Shown here piece by piece: positions 1-8,436 of a DNA stretch of 58,665 nt. The stretch is from assembly GCF_024171865.1 (NCBI RefSeq), contig NZ_JAMTCN010000030.1:1-58665 (forward strand). Direction: 5' to 3'. Numbering within the stretch: position 1 is the first letter of the stretch; each line of letters begins with the position of its first letter. The position numbers were made by a program, and so were the translations under genes. The notes under the pieces were generated by a model. It made no database searches. It was not told where the DNA came from and was given only the letters and a program-made list of their open reading frames with translations. Origin of the DNA: Prauserella aidingensis. GTDB lineage: Bacteria > Actinomycetota > Actinomycetes > Mycobacteriales > Pseudonocardiaceae.

Positions 1-88
1 CCGACCCGACCGGCGCTCGGCCGAAGCGACGGAGCGGGCGGTCTGCACACAGGCACGACTGGCATACATCGGACTCGGGGAGGGGTCG

Positions 89-607
89 ATGGCGGGGACG
101 GACACGAGCGGGCAGACCGCCGAACACGGACAGTCCTTCTGGGGCGACCTCGGCGAAGCCGTGACGGGCAAAGCCGCGGCCGGCTCCACCGTCAGGGTCG
201 GCGCGGGCGTCACCGACACCTGGAGCGGCGTCAACTTCATCGTCGACGGCCAGGAAACCAACCCCGGCACCGGCGGAGGCTTCCGACTCGACCGCGACGA
301 AGCCATCCAACTCCAGAAAAAGGCCACAGCGCTGGCAGAGCATTACAGCGGGCTCACTCGGACCACTGAGCAACTCAAGCACATGGGAACGCCGGCGGAC
401 GTTCAACCATGCAACGCATTCACCCAGGCCATGACGCAATCCTGGAGTGCTGGCCATTCGAACACGGAGCAGCTGCGAGACCTCTGGAAAAACCTCGCTG
501 AGAAGTTGGCCAAGATGGTCGGCACCTACGAAGAACAGGACGAGCAGTCCGGCAAGGACGTCAAACAGTCCGGCGGCCAGGACTCGGGCGGAGGTTACCT
601 GGGATGA
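89..607 (+). CDS. Hypothetical ESX-associated small protein
   Basis: A 172-residue soluble protein with no signal peptide. It has a Gly/Thr-rich N-terminal half and a helical C-terminal half (about residues 65-150, from LDRDEAIQLQKKA on) of the size and texture of WXG100/ESX-type helical hairpins. WS occurs near residue 120, but no clear WxG turn is visible, so family membership is inferred. The ATG has a strong upstream GGGGAGGGG ribosome site. Its stop overlaps the ATG of the DUF3558 lipoprotein gene (ATGA), and a PPE-like protein and an EspG chaperone follow, so it is the visible first gene of an ESX-secretion accessory operon. It could be a secreted ESX substrate or a partner of the PPE-like protein. 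Confidence 0.7.
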   Translation: MAGTDTSGQTAEHGQSFWGDLGEAVTGKAAAGSTVRVGAGVTDTWSGVNFIVDGQETNPGTGGGFRLDRDEAIQLQKKATALAEHYSGLTRTTEQLKHMGTPADVQPCNAFTQAMTQSWSAGHSNTEQLRDLWKNLAEKLAKMVGTYEEQDEQSGKDVKQSGGQDSGGGYLG

Positions 608-1233
608 AGCGCATCATCGTGAGCCTCGCGGCCTGCGCACTGCTACTCACCGCCGCATGTTCGAGCGAAGCGGACGGACAGGCAGAACCGACGGGCAGCG
701 CTCCGACTCCACCGGCCAGCTCCAAGGCGGAATCGAGCCCCTCGGCATCGTCGGACCTGCCTCACAGCGGTGCACCAGCTGTGGAGAACCCGCTACCCGA
801 GGCGGTGCTCGAGGAGCACCCGTGTGATGCCGCGCTCACCCCCCAGCAGCTCGACGACGCGCTGGGCAAAGAGGGAGTACAGCAGGAAACGAAGGATACC
901 GGCGCCGGACCGGGCTGCGACTGGTCGAACCCAGAGAGGTTCTCGGGACTTCAGGTCGGATACAACACGGCGACTCGAGAGGGACTGAGCGCCTTCTACC
1001 AGAACACGAAGCCAAAGAGCGCGGTTTTCCAGGAAGCGGACCCAGTCGCCGGTTTTCCCGCGGTCGAGTTCCAACCGTCGGTTGGCTCCGATTTCTGCAC
1101 CACTGCGGTAGGACTTGCCGACGAGTACTCGGTGAGCGTGACCGTGACCGTCGGCGACGAGGGCGCCGATCCGTGCCAGGGAGCGGCGCGGGTGGCCGCC
1201 GACGTCGTGGGGAATTTGAAGGCCAAGGCGTGA
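604..1233 (+). CDS. DUF3558-type lipoprotein
   Basis: A 209-residue lipoprotein. The signal peptide ends in a lipobox LTAAC, so Cys19 would be lipidated, followed by a Ser/Pro/Ala-rich linker to about residue 60. The folded C-terminal part has the two Cys-bearing segments typical of DUF3558 proteins (EHPCDAALTPQQLDDALG and GPGCDWSN), plus two later Cys (DFCTT and DPCQG). DUF3558 lipoproteins are common in Pseudonocardiaceae and are often next to ESX/PPE-like genes; their function is unknown. The start is fixed by the ATGA overlap with the preceding gene. It probably sits on the outer face of the membrane and may help the export or assembly of the neighbouring ESX products. Confidence 0.85.
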   Translation: MKRIIVSLAACALLLTAACSSEADGQAEPTGSAPTPPASSKAESSPSASSDLPHSGAPAVENPLPEAVLEEHPCDAALTPQQLDDALGKEGVQQETKDTGAGPGCDWSNPERFSGLQVGYNTATREGLSAFYQNTKPKSAVFQEADPVAGFPAVEFQPSVGSDFCTTAVGLADEYSVSVTVTVGDEGADPCQGAARVAADVVGNLKAKA

Positions 1234-1246
1234 CGAGGGGGATCGC

Positions 1247-2638
1247 GTGAGTGTGTTCGATAGGGTCGACTTCTCGATCGGCGACGTCTGGAAGGACCTG
1301 CTGGGCGGCTCGGGGGCGTTGTCCGTGCCCGAGATGGTGCGCCGTATCCGGGAGGGCGACTCGGGCAAGTGGCTCAACACGTCGGAGGACGCCAAGAACG
1401 CCGCGCAGGCCCACGACCAGGGTGCCGAGATGACCGGCAAACTGCTCCAGTCCCTCGAGAGCGCGTGGTCAGGCGAGGGCGCCGACGCCGCCACGGACAA
1501 GATCAAGAAGGGCATGGAGGCCGTGGTCCACACCAGCAAGGCCTACCGCGCGAACTCCATGGTCAACGCCGACGGCGGCCACACCTTCGACGCCGTCAAG
1601 AATACCCTCCCCGATATTCCGGACAACCCGCCGGAAACGAACATCGTCGACGACATGACGCCGTGGGACACCGATACCGAGCAGCGGATCAACGAGCGCA
1701 ACCAGCAGATCGCCCAGGCCCGCGCGGCCGTGCAGAAGTTCGAGGGCCAGACCTCCCAGCTGCAGTCGACCGTGGTGTCCGACTACGGCCAGGTCCCCAC
1801 GTTCGCCGACGGCGGTGAACCCCGCGGACCGAACAGCACGGACTCCGACGTACGCGATTCGAGCAGCGGCGTCATCGACATCCCCGGAACCGGCACCGAC
1901 ACCAGCGGGTCGCGCAGCTCGGTCACGCCGGTCACCCCGGTCAGCACCGGCGACCCCGGCGGCGGTGACAGGACCGGTGGTTCGTACCAGCCGTCGAGCC
2001 CCGGCCCGACGACCACACCGAACGACAGCACCGGCACCTCGGGGTACACACCGCCGAAGCCTGCGATGCCGCCCGCGGCCAACACGCCCACTCCGAACCT
2101 CCCCGGCCAGACCCCCGGCGGTGGCGGGTTCGGCCCCACCGGTCCCAACACTCCCGGCTTCGGCCCCGTCGGCACCCCGCGCGGCACCGGCTTCGGCCCC
2201 ACGGGCACTCCAGGATCGACACCGGGATCGACGCCGGGCTCGACGGGCGCACCAGGAGGCCGGTACTCGACCCCCGGGACAGTCGGCAGGGCCGGCGGCT
2301 TCGCGGGCGGCGCAGCAGGTGGTGCAGGCGGAGCGGGTTCCGGCGCCGCACCCGGAGCGGGCCGGATGTCCGGCGCAGGCGGTTTCGGCCCCACCGGTTC
2401 CGGTGGTGGCGCAGCGGCCGCGGGTGGCGCGGCGAGCGGATCGGCCGGCGCCCGCGGAGGCGCTCCCATGGGCGGCATGGGCGGTGCGGGCCGCGGCGGA
2501 CAGGGCGGCGACGACGAGGAACACCAGCGCAAGTACATCGCCGCCACCGACGAGGCGTTCAGCCTCACCGAGGGTGAGGAAGTGCTGCGCGACCCCGTCA
2601 CGGGCCACGTCGTCACCCCGCCGACCATCGGCGAGTAG
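1247..2638 (+). CDS. PPE/WXG100-like ESX substrate with Gly/Pro-rich tail
   Basis: A 463-residue protein. Residues about 20-180 form an alpha-helical PPE/WXG-like domain with a helix-turn-helix WSGEGA motif at Trp74. Residues about 185-425 are a low-complexity Gly/Pro/Ser/Thr/Ala tail with recurring GFGPTG and TPGS blocks. The last about 35 residues are conserved-looking and acidic (from YIAATDEAF). The GTG start has GAGGGG 8-14 nt upstream. ESX substrates of this type are secreted as heterodimers by a type VII system and handled by EspG chaperones; an EspG gene follows 6 bp downstream, which supports the assignment. No ESX core component (eccB, eccC, eccD, mycP) is in the window, so the apparatus must lie to the left or elsewhere. 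Confidence 0.8.
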   Translation: MSVFDRVDFSIGDVWKDLLGGSGALSVPEMVRRIREGDSGKWLNTSEDAKNAAQAHDQGAEMTGKLLQSLESAWSGEGADAATDKIKKGMEAVVHTSKAYRANSMVNADGGHTFDAVKNTLPDIPDNPPETNIVDDMTPWDTDTEQRINERNQQIAQARAAVQKFEGQTSQLQSTVVSDYGQVPTFADGGEPRGPNSTDSDVRDSSSGVIDIPGTGTDTSGSRSSVTPVTPVSTGDPGGGDRTGGSYQPSSPGPTTTPNDSTGTSGYTPPKPAMPPAANTPTPNLPGQTPGGGGFGPTGPNTPGFGPVGTPRGTGFGPTGTPGSTPGSTPGSTGAPGGRYSTPGTVGRAGGFAGGAAGGAGGAGSGAAPGAGRMSGAGGFGPTGSGGGAAAAGGAASGSAGARGGAPMGGMGGAGRGGQGGDDEEHQRKYIAATDEAFSLTEGEEVLRDPVTGHVVTPPTIGE

Positions 2639-2644
2639 CTCCTC

Positions 2645-3388
2645 ATGGCCGTACTGACCCGTCCCGTGGTGCTGCCGCGGGAAGCGCTCGTGCACGTCTG
2701 GCGACTGGAGAACCTCGGCGGCGTGCATCCACTGCTCGGCGAGTCCGAGATGTACGTCCCGGACTCGCTCGGGCCCGAGTTCACGCGGCGCTGCATGCGC
2801 GAACTCGCCGGACTCGGTCTCGCGACCGCCGACGAGACCCTCACCCGCGAGTTCCGCGTCACGCTGCGCGTCCTGGCCTCGCCCGCGCGTGAGCTGTACG
2901 CGTGGAGTTCCCACGCGGCCGGCCCGTCGCAGAACCGCAGGTTCGGAGCGGCCGCTGCGGGTGGCCAGGCCGTACTGATGCAGGTGCGGGGCGACGCCGT
3001 CGGCCTGGTGACGATCGACGAGTCCCGGCTGGTCGACACGTTCGTCGCCGAACTGCCGGACGTCCCGCCCGCGTCCGTGAGCCCGCTACACGTCACGCGC
3101 AGTGCCTACGAACAGCGCGACGAGAACCACGACATGTTCGCCGCGAAACAGAGCCCCGAGAAGCAGCTCGAGAAGCTGATGAAGGCGCCGCGTTCGGCCG
3201 CGCACCAGGTCTACGCCGCGGGTGCGTCCGGCTCGCAGCACGTGCGCAGCAAGCCCTTCACCGTGATCGACATCGAGAACCGGGGACGCGTCGTCACGTT
3301 CACCGACGCCCGCGGCGACATCCACTGCCTACCCGGAACACCCGACCAGCTCGCGCAGACGTTCCACGCCACGTGGCGGTCGATGTAG
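2645..3388 (+). CDS. espG: EspG-family ESX secretion chaperone
   Basis: A 247-residue cytosolic protein that resembles the EspG family throughout: an N-terminal beta/alpha segment that places a Trp-Arg-Leu element early (VHVWRLENLGG), a central segment with FVAELP, and a C-terminal GRVVTFTDARGDIHCLPGT strand followed by a final helix. EspG proteins bind the tip of PPE proteins and keep them soluble until the ESX ATPase takes them up. It starts 6 bp after the PPE-like gene and is very likely translated with it. It closes the operon: the next gene lies 137 bp away behind its own promoter. The paralogue (EspG type) cannot be fixed. Confidence 0.85.
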   Translation: MAVLTRPVVLPREALVHVWRLENLGGVHPLLGESEMYVPDSLGPEFTRRCMRELAGLGLATADETLTREFRVTLRVLASPARELYAWSSHAAGPSQNRRFGAAAAGGQAVLMQVRGDAVGLVTIDESRLVDTFVAELPDVPPASVSPLHVTRSAYEQRDENHDMFAAKQSPEKQLEKLMKAPRSAAHQVYAAGASGSQHVRSKPFTVIDIENRGRVVTFTDARGDIHCLPGTPDQLAQTFHATWRSM

Positions 3389-3498
3389 ACCCCGCATTCC
3401 GATGCACAGGTCCCCACGACGGACCCATCCGATTCGGATCCGCCGCGCCCGGGAAGTCCCACTCACGAACACGTCACGTGTCCGCGATATGGTCGCGC

Positions 3499-3519
3499 GC
3501 TGGTCTGGACCAATAGGAT
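3499..3519 (+). promoter_or_regulatory. DasR-type (dre) operator and -10 box of nagA
   Basis: The 16-mer GCTGGTCTGGACCAAT (3499-3514) closely fits the dre palindrome bound by the GntR-family regulator DasR (consensus ACTGGTCTAGACCACT). It directly abuts a TAGGAT -10 box (3514-3519), 6 nt before the nagA GTG, so bound repressor would block RNA polymerase. In Streptomyces and Saccharopolyspora DasR controls aminosugar genes including nagA. No dasR gene is in the window. Confidence 0.75.
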
Positions 3520-3525
3520 GGCTTC

Positions 3526-4695
3526 GTGAGCACTGCCGACGACCGCACGTCCGAACCTCCGGACCTCGTCCTCACCGGAGGCCGGTTCGCCCTGCCCGAG
3601 GGCGTGACCGACGACGGCTGGGTCGCGGTCACGGGGGAACGCATCACCGCGTCCGGTAGCGGGCCCGCGCCCGCGGCCCGCGAGCGCGTCGACGTCGGCG
3701 GGAGCCTCGTCGTCCCGGGCTTCGTCGACACGCACTGTCACGGCGGCGGGGGTGCGTCGTTCTCGACGACCGATCCCGCCGACGCCGCCCGCGCTGTCGC
3801 GGCCCACCTGCGGCACGGCACGACGACGATGCTCGCGAGCCTGGTCAGTCAACCGGTACCGACGCTGACGAGCCAAATCTCCGCGCTCACCGAACTGGTC
3901 ACCGACGGCCTGCTCGCAGGCGTGCACCTCGAAGGCCCGTTCCTCGCCGAGACGCGCTGCGGCGCCCACGACCCGGCGGTGCTGCGCGAGCCCGACGACG
4001 ACTCCGTGTCGGCGCTGCTCGACGCGGGCCCGGTCCGCATGGTCACACTCGCCCCCGAGCTTCCCGGCGGCATCGACGCGGTGCGGCGGATCGCGGACCG
4101 GGGTGTGCTCGCGGCGCTCGGCCACACCGACGCCCGATCCGAACGGCTGCGCGAGGCCGTCGACGCGGGCGCCACCGTCGCGACACACCTGTTCAACGCG
4201 ATGCGCCCGTTGCACCACCGCGAACCCGGCGCCGTCGGCGCACTGCTCGACGACGACCGCGTCACCGTCGAGCTGATCTGCGACCTCGTCCACGTCCACC
4301 CCGACGTCGTGCGACTCGCCACCCGCCACGCGGGACCCGGCCGCACCACGCTGATCACCGACGCGATGTCCGCCACCAGCGCCCCCGACGGCGAGTACAC
4401 GCTCGGCGCACTCGACGTCGAGGTGCGCGACGGCGTGGCCCGCATTCCCGGGTCCGGGGCGCTGGCGGGCAGCACGCTGACGATGGACTCCGCGTTCCGC
4501 AACGTCGTCACCACGGTCGGCATGAGCGTCGCCGACGCGGTGCACGCCACGGCCACGCGTCCCGCCCGGCTGCTCGGACTCGACCGTGAGGTCGGCAGTC
4601 TCGCGGCCGGACTGCGCGCCGACCTCGTGGTCCTGGACGACACCTTGCGAACACAGCGCGTGATGCATGTGGGCCAGTGGGTCACTAGGGAGTGA
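3526..4695 (+). CDS. nagA: N-acetylglucosamine-6-phosphate deacetylase
   Basis: A 389-residue amidohydrolase that removes acetate from GlcNAc-6-P, giving GlcN-6-P for glycolysis or cell-wall recycling. Visible motifs in order: the N-terminal metal site VDTHCHGGGG, the metal-binding Glu in HLEGPFL, His in GHTDA, His in ATHLFNAM, a substrate loop DLVHVHPD, and the catalytic Asp in LITDAMSA. Length is normal for the family. The GTG start is 6 nt after a TAGGAT -10 box, so the mRNA is probably leaderless, and a dre-like operator overlaps the promoter, which predicts DasR control. Transcribed alone; the next gene has its own -10 box. Confidence 0.93.
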   Translation: MSTADDRTSEPPDLVLTGGRFALPEGVTDDGWVAVTGERITASGSGPAPAARERVDVGGSLVVPGFVDTHCHGGGGASFSTTDPADAARAVAAHLRHGTTTMLASLVSQPVPTLTSQISALTELVTDGLLAGVHLEGPFLAETRCGAHDPAVLREPDDDSVSALLDAGPVRMVTLAPELPGGIDAVRRIADRGVLAALGHTDARSERLREAVDAGATVATHLFNAMRPLHHREPGAVGALLDDDRVTVELICDLVHVHPDVVRLATRHAGPGRTTLITDAMSATSAPDGEYTLGALDVEVRDGVARIPGSGALAGSTLTMDSAFRNVVTTVGMSVADAVHATATRPARLLGLDREVGSLAAGLRADLVVLDDTLRTQRVMHVGQWVTRE

Positions 4696-4760
4696 CTCGC
4701 GTGCAACCCGTTCGAGCACCGGCTGACCGGCCGCACCCGACGGCATTACGCTGGGCATCG

Positions 4761-5162
4761 ATGAGCGACGACCCCGAGCGCCTGCTGGCCGAGGCGTTGC
4801 GGGCACAGGCTCGCAACGCTCCTCCCGCTGAGCAGCCGGAGCCGCGGCACGCCGCCCCGGTATCCGAGTCCGCCGGGCCGGCACCCGTCGTGGAGACACC
4901 CGGCGGCTACGGGCTGTTGTCCGGTGCGGGCGAAGGTTCCCTCGAACGCGAACGTGCCGCGCTCGACGCCCAGACCGCACCGTCGGCGCCGCACACCGAC
5001 GCCGCGCCGGCGACGTCGCCTGCCGCCCCGCGGACGTCCGGGGGCCGGCACCACCGCGCCGACGCAGGCGGCATGCAGGTCACGTTGCCGTGGATCGTGC
5101 TGCTGGCCGCGATCCTCGGGCTCGCGTGCGGCTGCGTCATCGGCCTGCTCACCATCGCCTGA
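4761..5162 (+). CDS. Single-pass membrane protein, hypothetical
   Basis: A 133-residue protein with a long Ala/Pro/Glu-rich N-terminal cytoplasmic part (about 105 residues) and one C-terminal hydrophobic segment (LPWIVLLAAILGLACGCVIG), that is, a tail-anchored topology. ATG 4761 is chosen because a TACGCT -10 box ends 8 nt upstream, giving a near-leaderless transcript. A GTG at 4692 overlapping the nagA stop is possible but would add a 23-residue extension of low quality. No family is recognised. It converges with the GlcD-type oxidase gene, whose end is 65 bp away. Confidence 0.7.
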   Translation: MSDDPERLLAEALRAQARNAPPAEQPEPRHAAPVSESAGPAPVVETPGGYGLLSGAGEGSLERERAALDAQTAPSAPHTDAAPATSPAAPRTSGGRHHRADAGGMQVTLPWIVLLAAILGLACGCVIGLLTIA

Positions 5163-5226
5163 CGCTGCTCACCATCGCCGCACGCCGAGCACCCACCCGC
5201 GGCGCCAGGCGCCCACGCCGAGCCGA

Positions 5227-6642
5227 TCACCCGTCGAACATCGAACCGGGGTTGAACACGCCGTCCGGGTCGAGGCTGCGGCGGATGTCGCGGTGGACGC
5301 GGAGGCCGACGGGACCGAGTTCGCGGGCGAGCAGGTCCTGCTTGAACTTGCCGATGCCGTGCTCCCCGCTGACCGTGCCGCCGAGGGACAGGCCGAGGTC
5401 GCAGATCGCGTCGAACGCCTGCCGGGCGCGGGCGAACTCGTCGTCGCCGTCGTAGATCACGGTGGGGTGCATGTTGCCGTCGCCCGCGTGGCCGTTGACG
5501 ACGATGCGCAGGCCGACGTCCTCGGAGATGCGGGCGCACCCGTCGATGAGCTCGGCGATGCGGGTCCGCGGGACGCACACGTCGTCGATCATGTGCTGGG
5601 CACCCATGCCTTCGATCGCCTGGTGCACCGACCGCCTGGCCTGCATGAGCAGGGCGCCCTCGGCGGGATCGGTGGTCGAGTGCACGAGCGCGGCGCCGGA
5701 CTCCGAGCAGACCCGTTCCAGGGAGGCGAGTTCGGCCGACGCCGCCTCGCCACCCGCGTCGGACTGGCACAGCAGGAGCGTCCCGCCACCGTCGCCACTG
5801 CCGAGGTCCGTGCCGAGGTGACGTTCCACGGCGCGCACGGTCGTGGCGTCCATGATCTCCATCAGCGACGGCACGAGCCCGTCGCCGACGATCCTGGTGA
5901 CGGCAGCGCCCGCGTCGGCGGTGTCGGGGAACGACGCGACCAGCGTGCCCGGCGCCTGGGGCAGCGGCCGCAACGCGAGCGTGGCGCGGGTGATGACACC
6001 GAGGGTGCCCTCGCTGCCGACGAACAGCTTCGTCAGGTCGTAGCCCGCGACTCCCTTGACGGTGCGCCTCCCCGTCCGCAGCAGCGACCCGTCGGCAAGC
6101 ACCACGTCGAGACCCAGCACCGAGTCGGTCGTGACGCCGTACTTCACACAGCAGAGCCCGCCCGCGTTCGTCGCCAGGTTGCCGCCGAGGGTGCAGAAGT
6201 CGTAGCTGGCGGGGTCGGGCGGGTAGAACAGGTCGTGGGCGGCGACGGCCTCGCGCAGGTCGGCGTTGATGACACCCGGTTCGACGACCGCGACGCGGTT
6301 GGCGGCGTCGACCTCCACGATCCGGTTCATCCTGGTGAGCACGAGCACGACACAGCCGTCCAGCGCGTTGGCGCCACCGCACAGGCCGCTGCCAGCTCCG
6401 CGCGGGACCACCGGCACACCCGCGTCCGCACACGCGCGCACGACGGCCTGCACCTCCTCGGTCGACGACGGCAGCACGACCGCCAGCGGCGTCCCGGACG
6501 GCGCCAGCGGCAGCCGGTCGCGCGAGTAGGTCGCCATGACGTCGGGGTCGGTGAGCACGGCGGAGATGCCGAGCCGTGCGGTGAGCAGGTCCGCGAGGCC
6601 GGCTGCGGTGCCGACCGGGGAGGTACTGGCCATGGTCCGCAC
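5227..6642 (-). CDS. FAD-linked oxidase, GlcD/D-lactate dehydrogenase type
   Basis: A 471-residue flavoprotein of the glycolate oxidase subunit GlcD / D-2-hydroxyacid dehydrogenase family. The PCMH-type FAD domain contains VVPRGAGSGLCGGA, DPASYDFCTLGGNLATNAGG and LFVGSEGTLGVIT. The C-terminal FAD-linked oxidase domain ends with the family metal-site motif GHAGDGNMHP and the final GTVSGEHGIGKFK...DPDGVFNPG. It oxidises a 2-hydroxyacid (glycolate or D-lactate are likely) and passes electrons to an unknown acceptor; no glcE/glcF partner is nearby. GTG 6642 is preceded by GGCGGA at suitable spacing; ATG 6633 (three codons in) is an equally possible start. It is divergent from the MarR gene. Confidence 0.88.
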   Translation of the reverse strand: MRTMASTSPVGTAAGLADLLTARLGISAVLTDPDVMATYSRDRLPLAPSGTPLAVVLPSSTEEVQAVVRACADAGVPVVPRGAGSGLCGGANALDGCVVLVLTRMNRIVEVDAANRVAVVEPGVINADLREAVAAHDLFYPPDPASYDFCTLGGNLATNAGGLCCVKYGVTTDSVLGLDVVLADGSLLRTGRRTVKGVAGYDLTKLFVGSEGTLGVITRATLALRPLPQAPGTLVASFPDTADAGAAVTRIVGDGLVPSLMEIMDATTVRAVERHLGTDLGSGDGGGTLLLCQSDAGGEAASAELASLERVCSESGAALVHSTTDPAEGALLMQARRSVHQAIEGMGAQHMIDDVCVPRTRIAELIDGCARISEDVGLRIVVNGHAGDGNMHPTVIYDGDDEFARARQAFDAICDLGLSLGGTVSGEHGIGKFKQDLLARELGPVGLRVHRDIRRSLDPDGVFNPGSMFDG

Positions 6643-6733
6643 CGTAATCCGCCGTCACCCGGACCGGTGGGGACGTGCGGTCCTTCACAACGGTCGGTGT
6701 CCGCGAGAGCCTGTCGAACGGCTCCGCCTGAGC

Positions 6734-6760
6734 TAAGATAGTTGCAAACGTCAAATACTT
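6734..6760 (+). promoter_or_regulatory. Promoter and dyad operator upstream of MarR gene
   Basis: A TAAGAT -10 box (6734-6739) runs into a 26-bp imperfect dyad (6735-6760) with arms AAGATAGTTG and CAAATACTT around a CAAACGT core. TAGTTG/CAAnTA arms are characteristic of MarR-family operators, so self-repression by the MarR protein and perhaps control of the divergent oxidase is inferred. Confidence 0.55.
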
Positions 6761-6813
6761 GGCGAGCGTCACCGGTTCCCGACCCCTCGCGGGCACCGGT
6801 GCGGCGGCCGACG

Positions 6814-6847
6814 CGACGTGGCAGTACGAACGACGTGGCAGTACGAA
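6814..6847 (+). repeat. Perfect 17-bp tandem duplication in the marR leader
   Basis: The unit CGACGTGGCAGTACGAA occurs twice without a gap (6814-6830, 6831-6847), between the promoter dyad and the MarR start codon. It may be a slippage duplication or a second protein-binding site; nothing else marks its role. Confidence 0.85.
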
Positions 6848-6869
6848 CACCGCGGCGAAAGACCACCCC

Positions 6870-7403
6870 ATGACAGTTCCATCCCAGGACGACCTCGACG
6901 TCGCGGATGCGCTCGGCGGCCAGCTGGTGCGGTTCTACCGGGCGATGGCGAAGACGAAGTCATACCTGTCCAAGATCGGCCCGGACGGCATCGAACGCGC
7001 CGCGTACGCGATCCTGTTCTACCTGGTCAACAACGGCCCGCAGCGCACGTCGGCGCTCGCGGAGGCCCTGCATTCGGACATCTCCACGGTGAGCAGGCAG
7101 AGCAGCACACTCGTGCAGCACGGACTCGTCGAACGCACCGCCGACCCCGAGGACGGCCGGGCGACCCTGCTCGCTCCGACCGGCGAAGGGCTGCGCGTGT
7201 TCGAGGAGAACCGCAAGCAGCGCGCCCGGTGGATCGCCTCGATGCTTCAGGAGTGGCCGCGCGAGGACCGCGTCGCCGTCGCCTCCCTGCTCGACCGCCT
7301 CAACGCCGAGATCGAACAGTTCCATGCGGGCCTGGCCGGCGACTCGGCACCGGGCGGACCCGACCACGACCAGGTCACCGGCCACGACGACACGAACGGC
7401 TGA
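6870..7403 (+). CDS. MarR-family transcriptional regulator
   Basis: A 177-residue winged-helix regulator. The N-terminal helix (LGGQLVRFYRAMAK) would serve dimerisation. The HTH lies about residues 50-85 (QRTSALAEALHSDISTVSRQ), the wing follows at VERTADPEDGRATLL, then come C-terminal dimerisation helices and an acidic tail. The ATG at 6870 is chosen because the MarR fold starts right after it; the upstream in-frame stretch includes the 17-bp duplication and looks like a leader. A dyad over its own promoter predicts autoregulation. The ligand and other targets are unknown. Confidence 0.85.
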   Translation: MTVPSQDDLDVADALGGQLVRFYRAMAKTKSYLSKIGPDGIERAAYAILFYLVNNGPQRTSALAEALHSDISTVSRQSSTLVQHGLVERTADPEDGRATLLAPTGEGLRVFEENRKQRARWIASMLQEWPREDRVAVASLLDRLNAEIEQFHAGLAGDSAPGGPDHDQVTGHDDTNG

Positions 7404-7455
7404 ACCCCTGTGGCACGCGAACCACGTCCCGGCGAACAGCCGCACTCGAGGACGT

Positions 7456-7474
7456 AACGGTGATACCCACCGTT
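7456..7474 (+). promoter_or_regulatory. Inverted repeat upstream of the YceI gene
   Basis: AACGGTGATACCCACCGTT has perfect 7-bp arms (AACGGTG/CACCGTT) with a 5-bp spacer. It lies about 140 bp before the YceI start and about 25 bp before a TAGCAT -10-like box (7498-7503), the position of an operator or activator site. The cognate protein is unknown. Confidence 0.4.
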
Positions 7475-7614
7475 TTCCGACACATGAAGATCACCGCTAG
7501 CATCACACGGACGGGCGGAAGCTCCTCACCCAACGGAGTCGACGGCGACACGCACTCCCCGGTGGCCGACGGCGACGGGCCCCGCCCGACACGACCGAAG
7601 GGAACCACGCTCTG

Positions 7615-8436
7615 ATGCCCGGACTGTCCGCCACCATCCGCACGACCGACGGCTGGGGAATCGAGCACGCCGTCCTCACCGTCACCGACCTCAGCGGGCG
7701 GCAGGCCGCGCACGCCACCGCCGACGCCCAGGGCACGGTGGGCACCGAACTGCTACAGCCCGGCGTCTACACCGCGGTCGTCACGGCCGCGGGCTACCTG
7801 CCCGTGGCGCGCACGGCCCAGATCGGCAGCACGGGCGGCGCGGAGCTCGGCGAGCTCGTCCTCGAACCGGAGGAGGGCGCCGTCGAACTGCCTCCCACCG
7901 GACCGTGGGTGATCGACCCGATGCACTCGTCGGTGCAGTTCGCCGCACGACACCTGGGCATCTCCAGCATCCGGGGCCGGTTCGGCGAGGTACAGGGCCG
8001 GGTGGACGTCGCCAGGCCCACCGAACAATCGGTCGTGCGCGCCCAGATCACGGCCGACACCATCGACACCGGCATCAAGATGCGCGACGACCACCTGCGT
8101 TCGGCCGAGTTCCTCGACGTCGCGAACTTCCCGACCATCGACTTCGTCAGCACCGGCCTCGTCCAGCGCGGCTCGGCCGAGTGGACGATGGAGGGCGAAC
8201 TGACCCTCCACGGCGAACGCAAGCCGGTGACGCTCGAAATGACCTACGGCGGCTACGGGCCGGACCCGTGGGGCGGCACGCGCGCCGCGTTCCACGCCGA
8301 GACGCAGCTGCGCCGTGACGATTTCGCGATCAACTACAACGCGATGGTGCGCGCGGGTGTCGCGGCCGTCGGCACCACGGTCAAGGTGGAGATCGACTTG
8401 CAGCTCGTCCAGGGGGAACAGCTTCCCGAGATGTGA
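7615..8436 (+). CDS. YceI-family protein with N-terminal carboxypeptidase-regulatory-like domain
   Basis: A 273-residue protein. Residues about 1-90 form a small beta domain of the carboxypeptidase-regulatory/peptidase-associated kind (GWGIEHAVLTVTDLSG, AQGTVGTELLQPGVYTAVV). Residues about 98-273 are a YceI lipocalin-like domain: WVIDPMHSSVQFAARH, VRGRFG-type strand, MRDDHLRSAEFLDVANFP, LTLHGERKPVTLE. YceI proteins bind polyisoprenoid or other amphiphilic lipids; many are periplasmic, but no signal peptide is visible here, so a cytosolic location is inferred. The ATG follows GAAGGGAACC. The two-domain form is found in actinobacteria. Function in this organism is unknown. Confidence 0.88.
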   Translation: MPGLSATIRTTDGWGIEHAVLTVTDLSGRQAAHATADAQGTVGTELLQPGVYTAVVTAAGYLPVARTAQIGSTGGAELGELVLEPEEGAVELPPTGPWVIDPMHSSVQFAARHLGISSIRGRFGEVQGRVDVARPTEQSVVRAQITADTIDTGIKMRDDHLRSAEFLDVANFPTIDFVSTGLVQRGSAEWTMEGELTLHGERKPVTLEMTYGGYGPDPWGGTRAAFHAETQLRRDDFAINYNAMVRAGVAAVGTTVKVEIDLQLVQGEQLPEM

